Of a DNA stretch of 64,000 bases, positions 1-11,947 are shown one piece after another (the first letter of the stretch is position 1; each line of letters begins with the position of its first letter). The notes under the pieces were generated by a model, which did not search any database, was not told the origin of the DNA, and saw only the letters and a program-made list of their open reading frames with translations. Source of the DNA: Rostratula benghalensis (taxonomy: Eukaryota > Chordata > Aves > Charadriiformes > Rostratulidae); contig VXAI01000179.1 of the NCBI GenBank assembly GCA_013399305.1, positions 718,786 through 782,785 on the forward strand, read 5' to 3'. Made by a program: the position numbers and the translations under genes.

Positions 1-22
1 GGGACGGGGGGACGGGGATGGG
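1..22 (+). repeat. G-run cluster, G-quadruplex type
   Basis: Four G-runs of 3, 6, 4 and 3 bases are separated by two-base loops (AC, AC, AT). This fits the usual four-run pattern for an intramolecular G-quadruplex. The pattern resembles a GGGGAC-type tandem unit that may continue upstream of the window edge. Whether it is the end of a minisatellite or part of a promoter-like G-rich patch cannot be told, because the left flank is missing. Confidence 0.6.
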
Positions 23-652
23 ACTTTGTACCATCAGGTTCCAAATATACTGTAACACTGAAGCCCAAGGGGAAGGTTAAGTAATGACAGAGTTTCAACC
101 CTAACCGATAACTTCCTGCTATTTGTGGTTTGGGGTCAGACCCTTAAGGTTATTTTGAGATAGGCTTTTGGATGTAAAACTGCAGGAATAATAGAGTCAG
201 GGCATTATTGCACAGACGGGACCGTAAAAAGCATTTCTTGAAAGTGCAATCCTGAAGAAAACTCGCCACCTTCTGGCCAAAACCCTCCTAGTGCTGCGCT
301 TTCCTAACCAGCATTTGTTAAAGTCATTATTTATCAGTTTGCATCGGCTGAAACTGCCACAGTTCAAGCTCTTTCTAGTTAAAGCCTTGATTTTGGGAGC
401 TTTTGTCTTAAAGGAAAAAAAAAGCAATTTTCATCGGAAAATCTTTGTGTGACGCTGTTTTGCACTGACGGTTGAAAATACTACTAATCAAATGTTTCAA
501 CATGAATAATAGTCTCTCAAGGCTTCAATGTTTTTGCACGGGTGAGTTCTGCTAAATGCTCTTGTAAAATGTATATATCCTCTTTCTTTCCCTTATGATT
601 GTGCCAGGGATCTTTGTGGTTTCCTTTGTGATATTTGTGTTGCCACAGAGTC

Positions 653-689
653 TTTTATTTGCTGTTACTAGTTTTATTTACTGTTACTA
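653..689 (+). repeat. Short tandem direct repeat, 18-bp unit
   Basis: Two copies of an 18-bp unit (TTTTATTTGCTGTTACTA, then the same with A for G) lie at 653-670 and 672-689 with one base between them. This is a local duplication with one mismatch. No function is implied. Confidence 0.7.
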
Positions 690-3600
690 AATAGTAACTG
701 GAGATTTTGACATCTCATTAGAAACAGTTCTCATTCCTATAATGGGAAAGGGAACACCTCTCAATGTTAAGGCTCACCATCTTATGACTTACCTTTTTTT
801 CATTTAGACATTTTGGTAAGCAATGCTAGACTGTTTAGTGGGCATAACAAGATTATTTTTTTTTTTTAATTTTATTTTATTTTTTGGTCATCAATTAAAT
901 AAGTCTGTAAATGATGTTATCTTTCTTTCTTAGTGTCTGCACTACAGGCAGCTAAGCCAGATGAAAGATCCCAATCCCCTTTGGGCAGACCACTACACAA
1001 TATCTCAAAACACAATGTGTACATTCGTCAGAGCTAGTATTGGCTTTGTGGTTTCTTGGTGAGGGTTGAGAATGCACAAGCTACAGATAAAAGATTCACA
1101 ACAAGCAGGTTCTGGACTCAACAGTGGAGAAGGCAATGAAGGCTGGGTTCACCCAGAATCGGTGACCAAGTGTTCCATGAAAGGGGACCGCCCTCAGAGC
1201 AAGGCTAGCTTGTGGCAAGGTACAGGAATCCATCTGTCAATTCAGCCAACAAAGCAGGGAAGGAAAGGATATAAAGGATGGCTCTCCAAAATGGAAGAGA
1301 GTGATAGAGAAATATGAGAGGCCCTTTACTTCCAATTTGCATTACATCTGAATTTCAATTCAATGCCCTACATCACAAAACTGAGGTTAAAAAAGCCCAC
1401 CTTGTAAGCAGGAAGTAGAAGCAGGAATAGTGGAAGAATTAAAAAAAAAAAAAAGGATGTATATACCATAAAATATAAGCATAATATTGAGAAGCCAAAA
1501 TGGAAGTGTTGGTTAGAAAAGCCAAAAGAATTGAAAGATGCTCCTGTGAGTTCATTTAGAAAACAGTGGAAAAGTAATCTAACAAAAAGACAAACTCCAA
1601 AATAACATTTTCTGCTCTGTTTGTGGTAATAAGGATGATCAGAGAACACCAGCATAACAAAGAAATGCAAATGAAGTAACAGAGGAGAGGATGTCACCAG
1701 TGTGATATTGAATGTGAGTGCTAAAGCCATGCTTCTCTACCCAGGAAAGGGGCAAAAGGGACCGTGAGTGAAAAGGTCTTGGATTAGGGCAACCACTTCT
1801 ACCAAACTCATCCATAGCTTTATTCAAATTGCTTGATCAGTTCTTTGCTTTGGTGTACCGGCCTGTAAAAGCTGCCAGGAATTATGTAAGGAGAAATATT
1901 AGATATATTTCCTTGGGAGGGTGGGAATAGCTGCCAGCAGTCTGCGCTTTCTTTGACTTGGCCTTGTCTCAGTTACTGGTATATTCTGTCTGGGTTTAGT
2001 CACAATGCACTTTTGGGGAGCATTTGCCTGGAGCAGTCTGTTTGCCAAAATTACTTCCTAAATTGTATGTGTTTTCACAAAACCTTGCTCAGATAAAGCA
2101 GCGGTAAGCTGCTAAACTGCTGGTGTCTCTTTTGGGGCAAATTTAGGGCAGGCCCAGAGATGTGGATTTCTGAATTCAAGAATAAATGAATGCGGGAAAA
2201 GAGCTGAGAAAAAGCAGAAGTTTTGTGTTAAACTGAATATAGTAATATGTCTTTTGGGCAGGTTTCAGTGGTGCCCAGAGAAGAGGGGCTTCTGGCAGTG
2301 CTAACTGGTTGTGACTTTAATGTCCTTCCACATTGGATCAAGCAGACTCCAGCAGAGCCTTGATTTAAAGAGTACCAGGATTCAGATGAGAAGATAGGAC
2401 ACAGAAAACAGTTATTATGGCACAAATTAGGTTGCCCTATATTGACCAGTTGCTCAGTAGTGATTACTTAAACACATGGTTTAACTTGCTGTCTAGAAAA
2501 AAAAATTAACTGATTTCTAGCACTCAAGCTTTTACTTGCAGGATAGCCATATATGTCATGGAGCACAAGTGGAGTAATACACCGGGGCAGACCTACAGAA
2601 CAGCAGAAACAGCAGCGGCTGTAAGCTCCTGTCGTGGAGGTAACCTATCCGTAGCTTCATCCCACCTATATCCAAATGCTAGAGAAAGAAATCTAAGAAT
2701 AAACAGTGCTAGGGAATTTGTGGTTGGTCAGGAAAACTTTAGATATATTCTGACAGAGTAAGATGGAAGATCTGAGTAAGGGTATCTCATATCTCAGCTG
2801 AGCACAGCCAAAATCAGGCCAGTGACTCTCCTAAAAAACTTTCCCTTCTCTTTCTGACTTCGATGGAAAATAATTCCTAACTTAACCAGCTGAAGACATT
2901 ACATATGTCTAAGAACTAGGAGTTCAGCCTCAAAATTGAACTTTACCTCTTCATTAGCAGCTGTTCTCCAGTCAGACATCAGGACTTTGGCTAGATACAG
3001 CTCTGTGATCATTCCCATCCTCTCCCAAAGAAGAAGGAGGAAGCTGGAATCAGGTAATACTGCCTTTCCCATCTGTGGATAGTTATCCAAGAGAGAAGTC
3101 TATTCTTACATTTCTTGGTCTTCTTTGGAAGTTGCAGAGGCTGCTTTTTGAATCATGACTCAGTATAACCCTTAGGGAAAGAAAATAACTTAAAGGTACA
3201 ACTGAGACCTGTAGTTATGGGAATGAACTAAGGCTAGAAACTGAACTTGAATGTTTTTTCTGAGTGAAGGCAGTTAGGTCTTCTGGTTTTGTATTGTCTT
3301 CTCATTAATTTCTTATGCATCATTGTAAAACTACTAAGAATTTTTTTTGGGGGGGTTGTTTGTTTATTTATCCCTGTTAGAAAGCCACTTCAAACTCTTA
3401 ACGTTCCACATTGCACATCTCATGGGCAACTTACTGTATCCATGTGTTCTTGTGATCATTTAAACTTTTTCTCTTCCTTGATATTCCTCTCCCTTGGCTT
3501 TTGTATGCTAAGGTAAATAAACCCTGTTTTTATTCAGCTTCCTGTTGATGAACCTTCTCTGTACTGTTTCATTTTGAATTCATATATAAACAATTAATAC

Positions 3601-4454
3601 AGATGAGACCTTAGTGATGGCTTCTGCAGCACTTAAGTGCTAAAGGTACTTGGTACCCATGACAGGATACGTAGCGTTTTTATGTGCAGTCACACTCAGC
3701 CATAAAAATAGGCTTGATTAACATAACACCATCTATATTATAGTCCCCTTTGGAGCAAGACTGTGCTCTTTACAAACCAGAAAGTTGTACAATTCAGTAT
3801 TTTTTTTTCTGATTTAGTTGACCTAAACAGTGTTTTTGGTTACAAATCTGATTTCTGAACAGATACATCCTGTCAGTGCATGCCTCAGCACTTGAAGCCT
3901 TGCTGTGTACAGGCCAGCTGAGTCTCTTTCCTCTCAACATAGATCTTTTAGAGACTCTCTCATCTCTCTCTGCTTGGATCAAGGGAGAGGTTCTGCTGAG
4001 GAAAGAGAGTATGTAAAAGGCTATGATTCTCAAAGATGAGATGCTTATTGTGGCTGACTGTACCCAAACTGCATTTCTTCCACTGAAATCCAGACAGTGC
4101 TGTCCACTGCACTGGGGCTGGTCATGTTTCCTTCTGGGGGCCATTAGCCTCTTTCAGTAATGTCTACCTTGAACAGCATAAGGCTAATTCAAATCAATAG
4201 GACAACTGCACCTGCTTCCTCTCAGCCAACAGGGCAGCTGAGCATCCAGATGTTTGTAGCTGTGGTTGAGCTTAGATATTTTCCATCCACTTCTCACAGG
4301 AACTAACAGTATTACATTCCAGTGACCATACAATCCTGGCTTCCTCTCTTACAGGGCTAGAGTATCCTTTTCACCTTTTTTGTCATTGTCAAAGATCTTC
4401 CCATTATAATTCCCTTTTATGCAGTAAAGGGGTTTGTTTCTGTACTTCTTTGTT

Positions 4455-4492
4455 CTTGTATTCTTGGATTTGAACTTGTATTCTTTGGATTT
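4455..4492 (+). repeat. Short direct repeat, 17/18-bp unit
   Basis: CTTGTATTCTTGGATTT at 4455-4471 is repeated at 4475-4492 with one extra T. It is a small local duplication in non-coding DNA. Confidence 0.65.
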
Positions 4493-4984
4493 TTAACGAC
4501 AGTATTTAAGTCAATTATTTCTAGAATTAGCTGAACTACCATATTTCTAAATAAGGAGGAGGTGCTGGGGAATATCTGACTTTAACATCTGAGTTTAACA
4601 TTTCAAATCAGGTGAAACTCTTAATTGTCACACTTCATGACATTTTACTTATGTATTCTGAATTGAAACTTTTCCTGACTTGCCTTTATTTTAAATGATT
4701 TGATGAATGACATATTTTTTTTTGTCTGTCAATGGATGACTTGCAAGCTGTTTGCAGTGGAGATTGCTTTGTGTTTTCACATGTCTATTAACCTTCTGAT
4801 CACATGTTCTTGTTCTTCTTTGACTCAATACATTGTGTTAGAACTCCTAGCATGGACACTTTTACAGCAACCCTGCATTCCCCAGGTTTCCATGAAAACA
4901 GAAGATAATTCTCCAAAACATTCTGACAGAATAACATGACCAAAAATTATTAAGAATGTTTAGCTGAATTATTCTCAGATAATT

Positions 4985-5485
4985 GTGACTTGAGAGAAGA
5001 GACTGACCCCCACCTCTCTACACCCTCCTTTCAGATAGTTGTAGAGAGCGATAAGGTCTCTCCTCAGCCTCCTTTTCTCTAGGCTGAAAAAGCTCAGTTC
5101 CCTCAGCCTCAAAAGTTCTCCTCATAAGACTTATTCTCCAGATCCTTCACCGGCACCTCAATGTCTTTTTTTTTGTGGTAAGAAGCCCAAAACTGTATAC
5201 AGTACTCGAGGTGGGGCCTCAATATTGCTGAGTACAGGGGGACAATCACCTCCCGAGTCCAACTTACCATGCTGTTCCTGATACAGGCCAGGATGCTGTT
5301 GGCCTTCTTGGCTGCCTGGGCACACTGGGCTGGGCCTGCCCGGGCTCATGTTCAGCTGACAGTTGACCAAGACCCCCAGGTCCTCTTCTGCCAGCCAGCT
5401 CTCCAGCCACTTTTCTCCAAGCAAGTAGTGTTCCATGGGGTTGTTGTGACCCGAGTGCTGGGCCCGGCACTTGCCGTTGTTGAAC
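4985..5485 (-). mobile_element. CR1 LINE fragment, end of ORF2, degraded
   Basis: This is a CR1 non-LTR retrotransposon fragment in minus orientation. Reading the minus strand gives the C-terminal end of the CR1 reverse-transcriptase ORF, including residues such as [17 protein letters not shown] and, before that, HNNPMEHYLLGEKWLESW. Both are typical of the segment after the RT palm in avian CR1. The frame is open over 5158-5550, but it has drifted relative to the family: [15 protein letters not shown] is a shifted reading of what is normally an IRNSVASRTREVI-like segment. The plus strand shows the familiar CR1 antisense text (cagtactcgaggtggggcctc, then gagtacagggggacaatcac). The copy stops near 4985, before the 3' UTR and terminal octamers, and loses similarity at about 5485. 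It is a dead copy and no active gene is expected. Confidence 0.92.
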
Positions 5486-7769
5486 CTATTGTTCAATCTG
5501 TTGAACAGGGAGTCTATTCCTGTGTTCATGGCAGGTGGGAGCAGCCTCAATGGACAAACTGGTTGTAGCCATGGCTGAGGTTTGGTGTTGAGCCTCAGGC
5601 TATACTGCTTTCTCTAGACTTGCATTGACTGTACGTACCTCCCAGTTTATGAGTCACCATCCTGGTCCCATGCCATTGACTTAGGGGCTGTGTTTAGTCC
5701 ATTTAAGATGAAAGGACAACATTTCTTACAAGACAGACAAAAAGGAGGAGCTCCACAGCTCTCAGGGAATGGTCTCAATACATGGTTTCATAATCAAGCA
5801 TCATTTGTGGATGCACAGAGAAAAATTTGGGGATTTGTGTGCATGCCTGTGTGCACATACATGTGTGTGTGTGTGCTGAAAAGAATAGCATATGATTCTT
5901 TCATTGTCAGTCTAATACTTATGGGTGTTTTCACATAGGCTTGGGACCAGAAGGTTCAAAATTCTTCAAACTGGGGTGGGACTGAAGCAGTGTCACAGCT
6001 ACAAGCAATATAATAAAAGCTGTTTGTCTAGTTCTCATCTACTCTTTAATAAAAGTGGCTGTGCACTGAGCATAAGTATGCTCAGATGATCTTCCCTTTC
6101 AAGTCCTAGACATTATGTCTATAGGTCAACAGTGCTTAGGCTGGACTCAACACTCAGATGTCTTGGTCATCACTCCAAAGTCAAAACATTGATTTTACAT
6201 ACTTTCGGGGATTAATGGGGGTGGAATTATTCCCTGCAACCCAGAATCTTTAGTTGGTTTAAGTGCACGCAGTCAGTCTGAGTTTAAGTTTTTTCTTGCT
6301 GTAGGAGGAAAATCTTTTCTGTCTTCAAATCTAGGCTTGTTTAGACTTCTGTTAGTTTTGTTCTTTGTTCCACTCCTTTTGCTCTTTGCACTGACTGGCA
6401 CACACTATCCCACAACAGCAATTTTGTTTCTCATCATTTGCCTTCAGAGGGCTACCTTTGGCAGAGGGTTTCCTCTGAGGCAGTGCAGAAACTGTGGACA
6501 TGTTGAGGAAACTGTCTGTGATGGGAGCAGAGTCAAAGGCAATTAAAGGGGGAGTTTGTGCAGTGATTCCATAGCCAAGTTTTGACAGTAAAAGTGTTTA
6601 CAAGGTGATTTCTCTCCATCAGGCAGGGGTGTAGCTCCCCACACAACTGTGCATGTGCTAGAGAGAAAGGGGGTTTTGTGTGTGTTTAAGGCTGTTTGGA
6701 CAGAAATTAACATACCCTGCAGCGGTTTGGGGACAAATTGTGATCCCTTTTTCTTGTAGCCTGGTTGGAGAGGACCTGGGATAGAGGGTGGTCTACACAC
6801 ATATATCGCATCACGGCAGAGGAGTGTATAAACACAGCATAGCCAAGGTCTGTGATCTAAGAAGACAGGTTCAGTGAAAAACTCTTCACCTGCCAGCACT
6901 GAAATTTATAGGTTTCTTTTTCTTGGGTCAGTGGCTTTATTAAGATCCAAAATACTGCAGGGTGAGCATTCTTTAACATATCTCCAGCTGCTGGGAATAT
7001 GCTTATTTGTAACATGCAGATTTTCCAGTAAGAGGGGAAATTCAAAGAGAAAGTAGGAGGGGAAAAAAAAAGTGATGAATTATCCAGAAAACCAATTTTC
7101 TAACTGCCACTTTAGACACTTAAATCCAGCTGTAACTCCAAGGCATCTGCTTGAATGAAACCTGGAGACATCCATTTTTTTTTGTCAGTAAAATGTGTCC
7201 ATGCTTGCCTACATACAATGTCAGTACAACATGTTTTCTGCACACATACGCAGCTCCCAGTCATTCTTTAACAAATATTTATTGGAGAAGGGTCTGGAGC
7301 CCAGCTTTTTCAAGTTAATATGCAGGAAACAACCCAAACCAGAACTTTTTATCAAGCAAGCTAGAAAGAGAGCCTCAGCCCACATTCACCTACTGAGCAG
7401 AGGTGTCTCCTCCCTGGAGTGAAATACTTTGATTCATATTATTGTTATAAATCAGGAAGAGAAGGATATATGTGGCACTTGTACACCAAATGACTGCTTT
7501 AATCTCTGTCCTGCTGGTCATAATGTCATTGACAAAGATTATTCCTTGTGAGAAAGACATAATCTGGGCTAGGTGAGTATTCAGTTGTAATGCCAGAAGT
7601 TGACTTAAACAACAGATGGACAAGGACAGCAGCCAAAGGCTGGAAATTGATAAAAATCTATTCTACGAGCTCATTTTCAGCAAGTTTCTGAGAAGTTTCA
7701 GATTGGTGCTGTGGTATAGAGGGAGGTTATATCTCCCCAGGAGGATGGACGGAGAAGCCAACTTCTTCT

Positions 7770-7840
7770 TTGTTGTTTTTTTTTGTTTTGTTTTGTTTTG
7801 TTTGTTTGTTTGTGTTTTTTGTGGTTTTGGTTTTGTTTTT
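7770..7840 (+). repeat. TTTTG/TTTG low-complexity tract
   Basis: About 70 bases consist almost wholly of T-runs broken by single or double G, first as TTTTG units and then as TTTG units. It reads as a phenylalanine, valine and cysteine-rich peptide in the plus frame, which is an artefact. Similar tracts recur through the window on both strands. Confidence 0.9.
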
Positions 7841-8354
7841 CATTAGTCTAGGTAATTATACACTGCAGGCAGTGTTTTCTTAGTCAGCTAATTATGTATA
7901 CCATCACTGGATAGTTTTTTCTGGCACTAAGGGTTCCACAGAAAGGCAAATTACGTATGATTAAGGTAGTCTAGTGCTTGATATCCAACATTAAATAGAA
8001 GAAATACTGCTTAGGAAATATAAAAAAACCCCATAAATCATAACAAAATCCATCAGTACTGAGCCATAGGACCTATGGAGGATCAACACATTTGCTTCTA
8101 TGATATATACTTTATTATCTCAGCTCAGCAGCTGAAAAAAACAGTTAAAAACTGTAAGGCTTGTGGAATCTAAAGCATCAAACTTCTATGTGCAATCACT
8201 AAATGAATTGTAAACATCTACATGAATTGTACATTAATTTGAGACTGAAGATCATACTCAGTTCCTTTAAAAATGGGACTGTGATATCTGAAAAATTTCT
8301 TCCAGATGCATATGTATCTTCTCAGCTGTTCACTAACAGGTTTTTGTATTGTTT

Positions 8355-8400
8355 GGGGGGGGGGTTGTTTGTTTCTTTTTGGGTTTTTTTTTTTTTTTTA
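8355..8400 (+). repeat. G10 run followed by T-rich tract
   Basis: Ten consecutive G bases (8355-8364) are followed by TTGTTTGTTT-type sequence and a run of about 16 T. This is a low-complexity tract likely to be variable in length between individuals and prone to sequencing error. Confidence 0.85.
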
Positions 8401-10235
8401 AGGTTATGTCTCATATATTAATTCTTCTCCAAGTAAAATCAAATTGGATTAAAGTTGTTTAGACAGGATGGAAAAATTGGACAAATGCTTAACTTGTGTA
8501 CTTCCTACACAAACAGCATGCTCAGTCCTGGACCATGGTACTGCTGTTTGTTATTTGCCTTGTCTTTTCCAAAGATTTAGATTTCCCTGGTGCTACCTCC
8601 TCTTCTGCTAACACAAATAAGGTTTCCTGTATTCATTTGTTGAAAGTAAGTCTTTCTTGGCTTTGAGGCTTTGCCCATTTAGAAAACGTCTTTTTTTGAG
8701 CAGAGAGGCAGTTATGATTAAAGTCACTGGACAAAAGCGTATATATGTGAATATATAAAGATTCTTTCTTGTTTTTCTCACTATAGGCTCTTTAGCCTCT
8801 ATGAAATGGGAGTTTTTCTCAAAATGCTCAGAGAAAAAGACACATTCTCTGTTGACTCTTTCTGTGACATTTTTGGCTTTAACCTTTCTGTCTCTTAGTT
8901 TCCTCTGCTGTATAACAAAGGTAATAAAATTTAGGTTTTTTATTCCCTAAGATTATTTTGAGTTCTATAGTAATTTGTAGAACAATTCTGGTTCCCTCAA
9001 GCTACAAATATTTGGCTAAAGGGGATGTGTGATTTTCAGATGTGCTTGCCCAACAATTTCTACATCTTGGACTCCTGAGAAGAGTGTCATGTTAAGCACC
9101 ACAACATGGACACATATTGACATGCAAAACTTGTAAAAATCGCTGGTTTTGCAATTCTTGCTAGGTTTTTGAGAAGAAGATGTATCCAAATCAGTAAAAA
9201 GTAGAAAGAGAAATGTATATTTTCATAATAATGGAAATCTTCCTTTCTTCTGATATGGAACACTCATTTTTCAATTGATAAATCTTCTGCAAAAACAATA
9301 TTTATCCTGACATGCACTAAGCATTACACCCTTCTCTTCATAATGTATAAATTCCATGTGCTGCCAGTAATGTTCCAGCAAAGCTCTCATCAGTAAGATA
9401 TCATTTTAACTGAATACACCCTGTGAGAAACCTCCATTAATAAGCAATAAGTAAGAATCACTCGTAGAGAAAATGGTTAAAAGTGCTGTAAGACAGAATC
9501 AGAGAATGCACATAATCCCAGCTTGATGCAATTACTCTAACATGAATTTAAAATAAAATTAAAGTTAACAGTTTAAACTGATGTTTGAGGGGTTTTAAAA
9601 AGATTTAGTTTCCCTTGGAACCACTATGTTATTTGAGCCACTGTAATCTCAGAGCGCTGTGCTCATAACTTCTCTCAAGCACTGTTACTACTAGATTATG
9701 CCCACAGGTTAAGTTACAAATGTCTAAAAACCTTAAAATTATTAAACCTAGATTAAAGTGTTCAGAGAATATGGTGTTATTTTAGTCTCCTACCATATCC
9801 TACATTTACTATAAAACTGTTATATTGGCATTCTAATAAAATGTCATAAAGCAAGTATGTAAGGAGGTGTTTTGGGTTTGTTGCAGTCCGATGGAAGCCA
9901 AGTTAACATGGCAACCAAAATGTGTAACAGAAACACTTAAATGTTTTTCATAAACTACAAACCTTGTAAGAGCCTAAGAGCACATTGACTACTGGGTAGC
10001 GCATTACTGAAGATTACTGCTATATGTTTGTGATGCTTCATCTTAGATCATTTCTACACAATTCAAAACTTAATTATCTGAAGTCAATAACCTACTTTCT
10101 CTCAGTCACACTCTTACACTCCTACCCACTAGAGCCCACAGGTGTACCTTCGACTCCAGCAGCCACAATTAAAGAGGAAGGGATGATTTATTCCTTGAAC
10201 CTTGGAACCAAAGATATTACACTCTGACTGATATG

Positions 10236-10290
10236 TAGAAAGTTTAGAACCAGAAGGGACCTATGAGAGCCTCTGGGTTGTCTTATTTTT
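10236..10290 (-). mobile_element. Possible ancient CR1-like 3' end
   Basis: The plus strand reads TTTAGAACCAGAAGGGACCT followed by a 'gag..ctctgggtt' segment. This resembles the antisense start of old CR1-type 3' ends in reptiles and birds (an 'agaaccagaagggacc..tatgatcatctagtctgacctc' pattern). Only about 25 bases match closely and the rest has decayed, so this is a tentative call that could be chance. Confidence 0.3.
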
Positions 10291-10445
10291 CTTAAGTTTC
10301 CTCACATATTGAAGAACACCTTATCCTGAAGCCTACTGTCTGTAAGGCCTCATATGCTGAATATGCTCCTGTTATTTTTCCTGTCTGTAATGCACTTGTT
10401 CTTTGTTCTGGCTCACAGATGTTTCAAAGTTCTTTATTTAACTCC

Positions 10446-10464
10446 AAAAAAAAAAAAAAAAAAA
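10446..10464 (+). repeat. A19 homopolymer
   Basis: Nineteen consecutive A. No target-site duplication or recognisable retrocopied transcript lies upstream, so I do not call it the tail of a processed pseudogene. Confidence 0.9.
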
Positions 10465-11901
10465 GCGTCATTAGACCACTGTTTATGTTCACAAAAATAG
10501 AAGGGTTCAATAATGTCTGGACCGTAGCTTAAAATTTTACCTCCTGGAATATTCACGAGGAGAAATAAGACAGCCCCTCTTGACTAGCACGTCATCCCAA
10601 TGTTCCCATCTGAGGGACCCAAATCAGCACTCTATTCTTCCTATCAAGGAATAAACCAGTTTACTCAGGCTCAGTTCTGAGAGAAAGAAAATTACTCAAA
10701 AAATTTCCTTTTTCCTAATGAACTCCAGATGAATCCTTTAAAAATGCTAAGTGGCACTACCTGTGATAGGCTGAGTTTTTTCTCAGTAGCAAAACCTCCT
10801 CTGAGAGTATGGGTATATTCACATACAGTACAGCAATATGGAGTAGGAAATCATATAGAAGGTTGAAGGAAGAGTAAGGGAGGAAGAGAGCTCTGTGAAA
10901 GAGAGATGTTAACACTGTTTGGGGAGGCGTCTTTCATTTAATTACCTCACCTGATTGGAGGTGAAAAAGCAAGACAAGGGACAGTGTGGACAGTGTGGCC
11001 ATTTAGAGGCCAATCAGGAGTTCATATAACAACAACAACAAAAAAGACATACATCTGACACAAGAATCAGACAATACAATTTATTGGTCAGCAAGGTTTG
11101 GGCAGTTTGGAGTAAAAAGTGCTAAAAATATTGCATGAAGGCAGACACTTTACTGATGCAGAACAGAAAATCTTGAGGAATAGAAGGAGTCCTAGTATGT
11201 CCAAATAACGATAACAATAATAAAAATTAATTTTAAAATGGTTAATTAAAATGATTGATAATTGCAACTCAGAACTGACCACTATTTTCAATGATGCCAG
11301 TATGAGTTTAATAAAATACTTTCTGCTGAAAAAACATTTAGTAAAATATTTAAAAATATTTAAAACTTCTTCTTAGTGCATATCCCTCCCCAAAAAAACC
11401 CAACACAACTACTAAACATTTCTTTTGTAGAAAATATTTAGAATTTGGCCCATTTAAATTTTTTTAAGGGTACAGATCTTTCAAAGGTAAAACCAAATCT
11501 TTGATTCATATAAAATGGGAATAATAAGTTATCCACTGTGGCTCGATGCCTTTAATTTTTGACAAGATGAAAAACCACAGCTTTTAAACCAAAACATGCG
11601 AAAAGCAATTGTGGACACAATCTCAGTTGTAACTACATATCTCAGCAGCACAGATGAAACTGAGAGGGTAAATATAGGCAAACGACCTCAAACTGCCCAT
11701 TAATCACTCCCTAATTTGAGCAGATTTGTTCTTACTATGGTTGTACAGCTCCTGCTCCCTTACTGCCTGTGTGTCTGATGATAGCTGAACTTTGCCTGTG
11801 CTCAGAAATCTTAAGTGATGCACAGCAAGAAAGGTGCAGTTGTTGTGTAAATGCAAAGACAAGACTAAGTACCATGCTTTGCTTTCTCCAGAGCTCTTTA
11901 A

Positions 11902-11947
11902 ATCTGAATGAATTATATTCCAATGAATATCTGAATGAATTATATTC
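11902..11947 (+). repeat. 19-bp direct repeat
   Basis: ATCTGAATGAATTATATTC occurs exactly at 11902-11920 and again at 11929-11947, 27 bases apart. In one plus frame it gives the repeated peptide LNELYS, but the frame is not otherwise gene-like. It is a recent small tandem duplication. Confidence 0.8.

Larger units (their letters stand above)
23..4984. other. AT-rich non-coding DNA, no gene recognised
   Basis: I see no recognisable gene in this stretch. It contains short T and A homopolymers (for example T-rich at about 860-885 and an A-run at about 1441-1454), a T8G7 run near 3341-3355, and two small direct repeats (653-689 and 4455-4492). The longest open frame, minus strand 3794-4144 (116 codons, ATG start), matches no family I know and has no clear splice context. 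Chance open frames of this size are expected in a window this long. Confidence 0.7.
5486..10235. other. AT-rich non-coding DNA, no gene recognised
   Basis: No recognisable gene. The stretch holds a short TG run (about 5860-5874), the TTTTG-type tract at 7770-7840 and the G10/T-rich tract at 8355-8400. The 118-codon minus-strand frame at 6543-6899 has no recognised domain and is probably chance. A short acceptor-like polypyrimidine run followed by AG near 8895-8900 has a donor-like GTAATA about 22 bases later. That alone is too weak to call a microexon. Confidence 0.65.

Noticed and set aside
3794..4144. Minus-strand 116-codon frame with an ATG start
   Set aside because: The peptide is unrecognised, composition matches non-coding DNA and there is no supporting context.
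5269..5568. Plus-strand 99-codon open frame resembling a secreted protein start
   Set aside because: It is the antisense of the CR1 ORF2 remnant at 4985-5485. The hydrophobic start is an artefact of the reversed LINE sequence.
6543..6899. Minus-strand 118-codon open frame
   Set aside because: No known domain, no splice context, and chance frames of this length are expected in 64 kb.
10400..10464. A19 run as the tail of a processed pseudogene
   Set aside because: No recognisable transcript lies upstream and no target-site duplication was seen.
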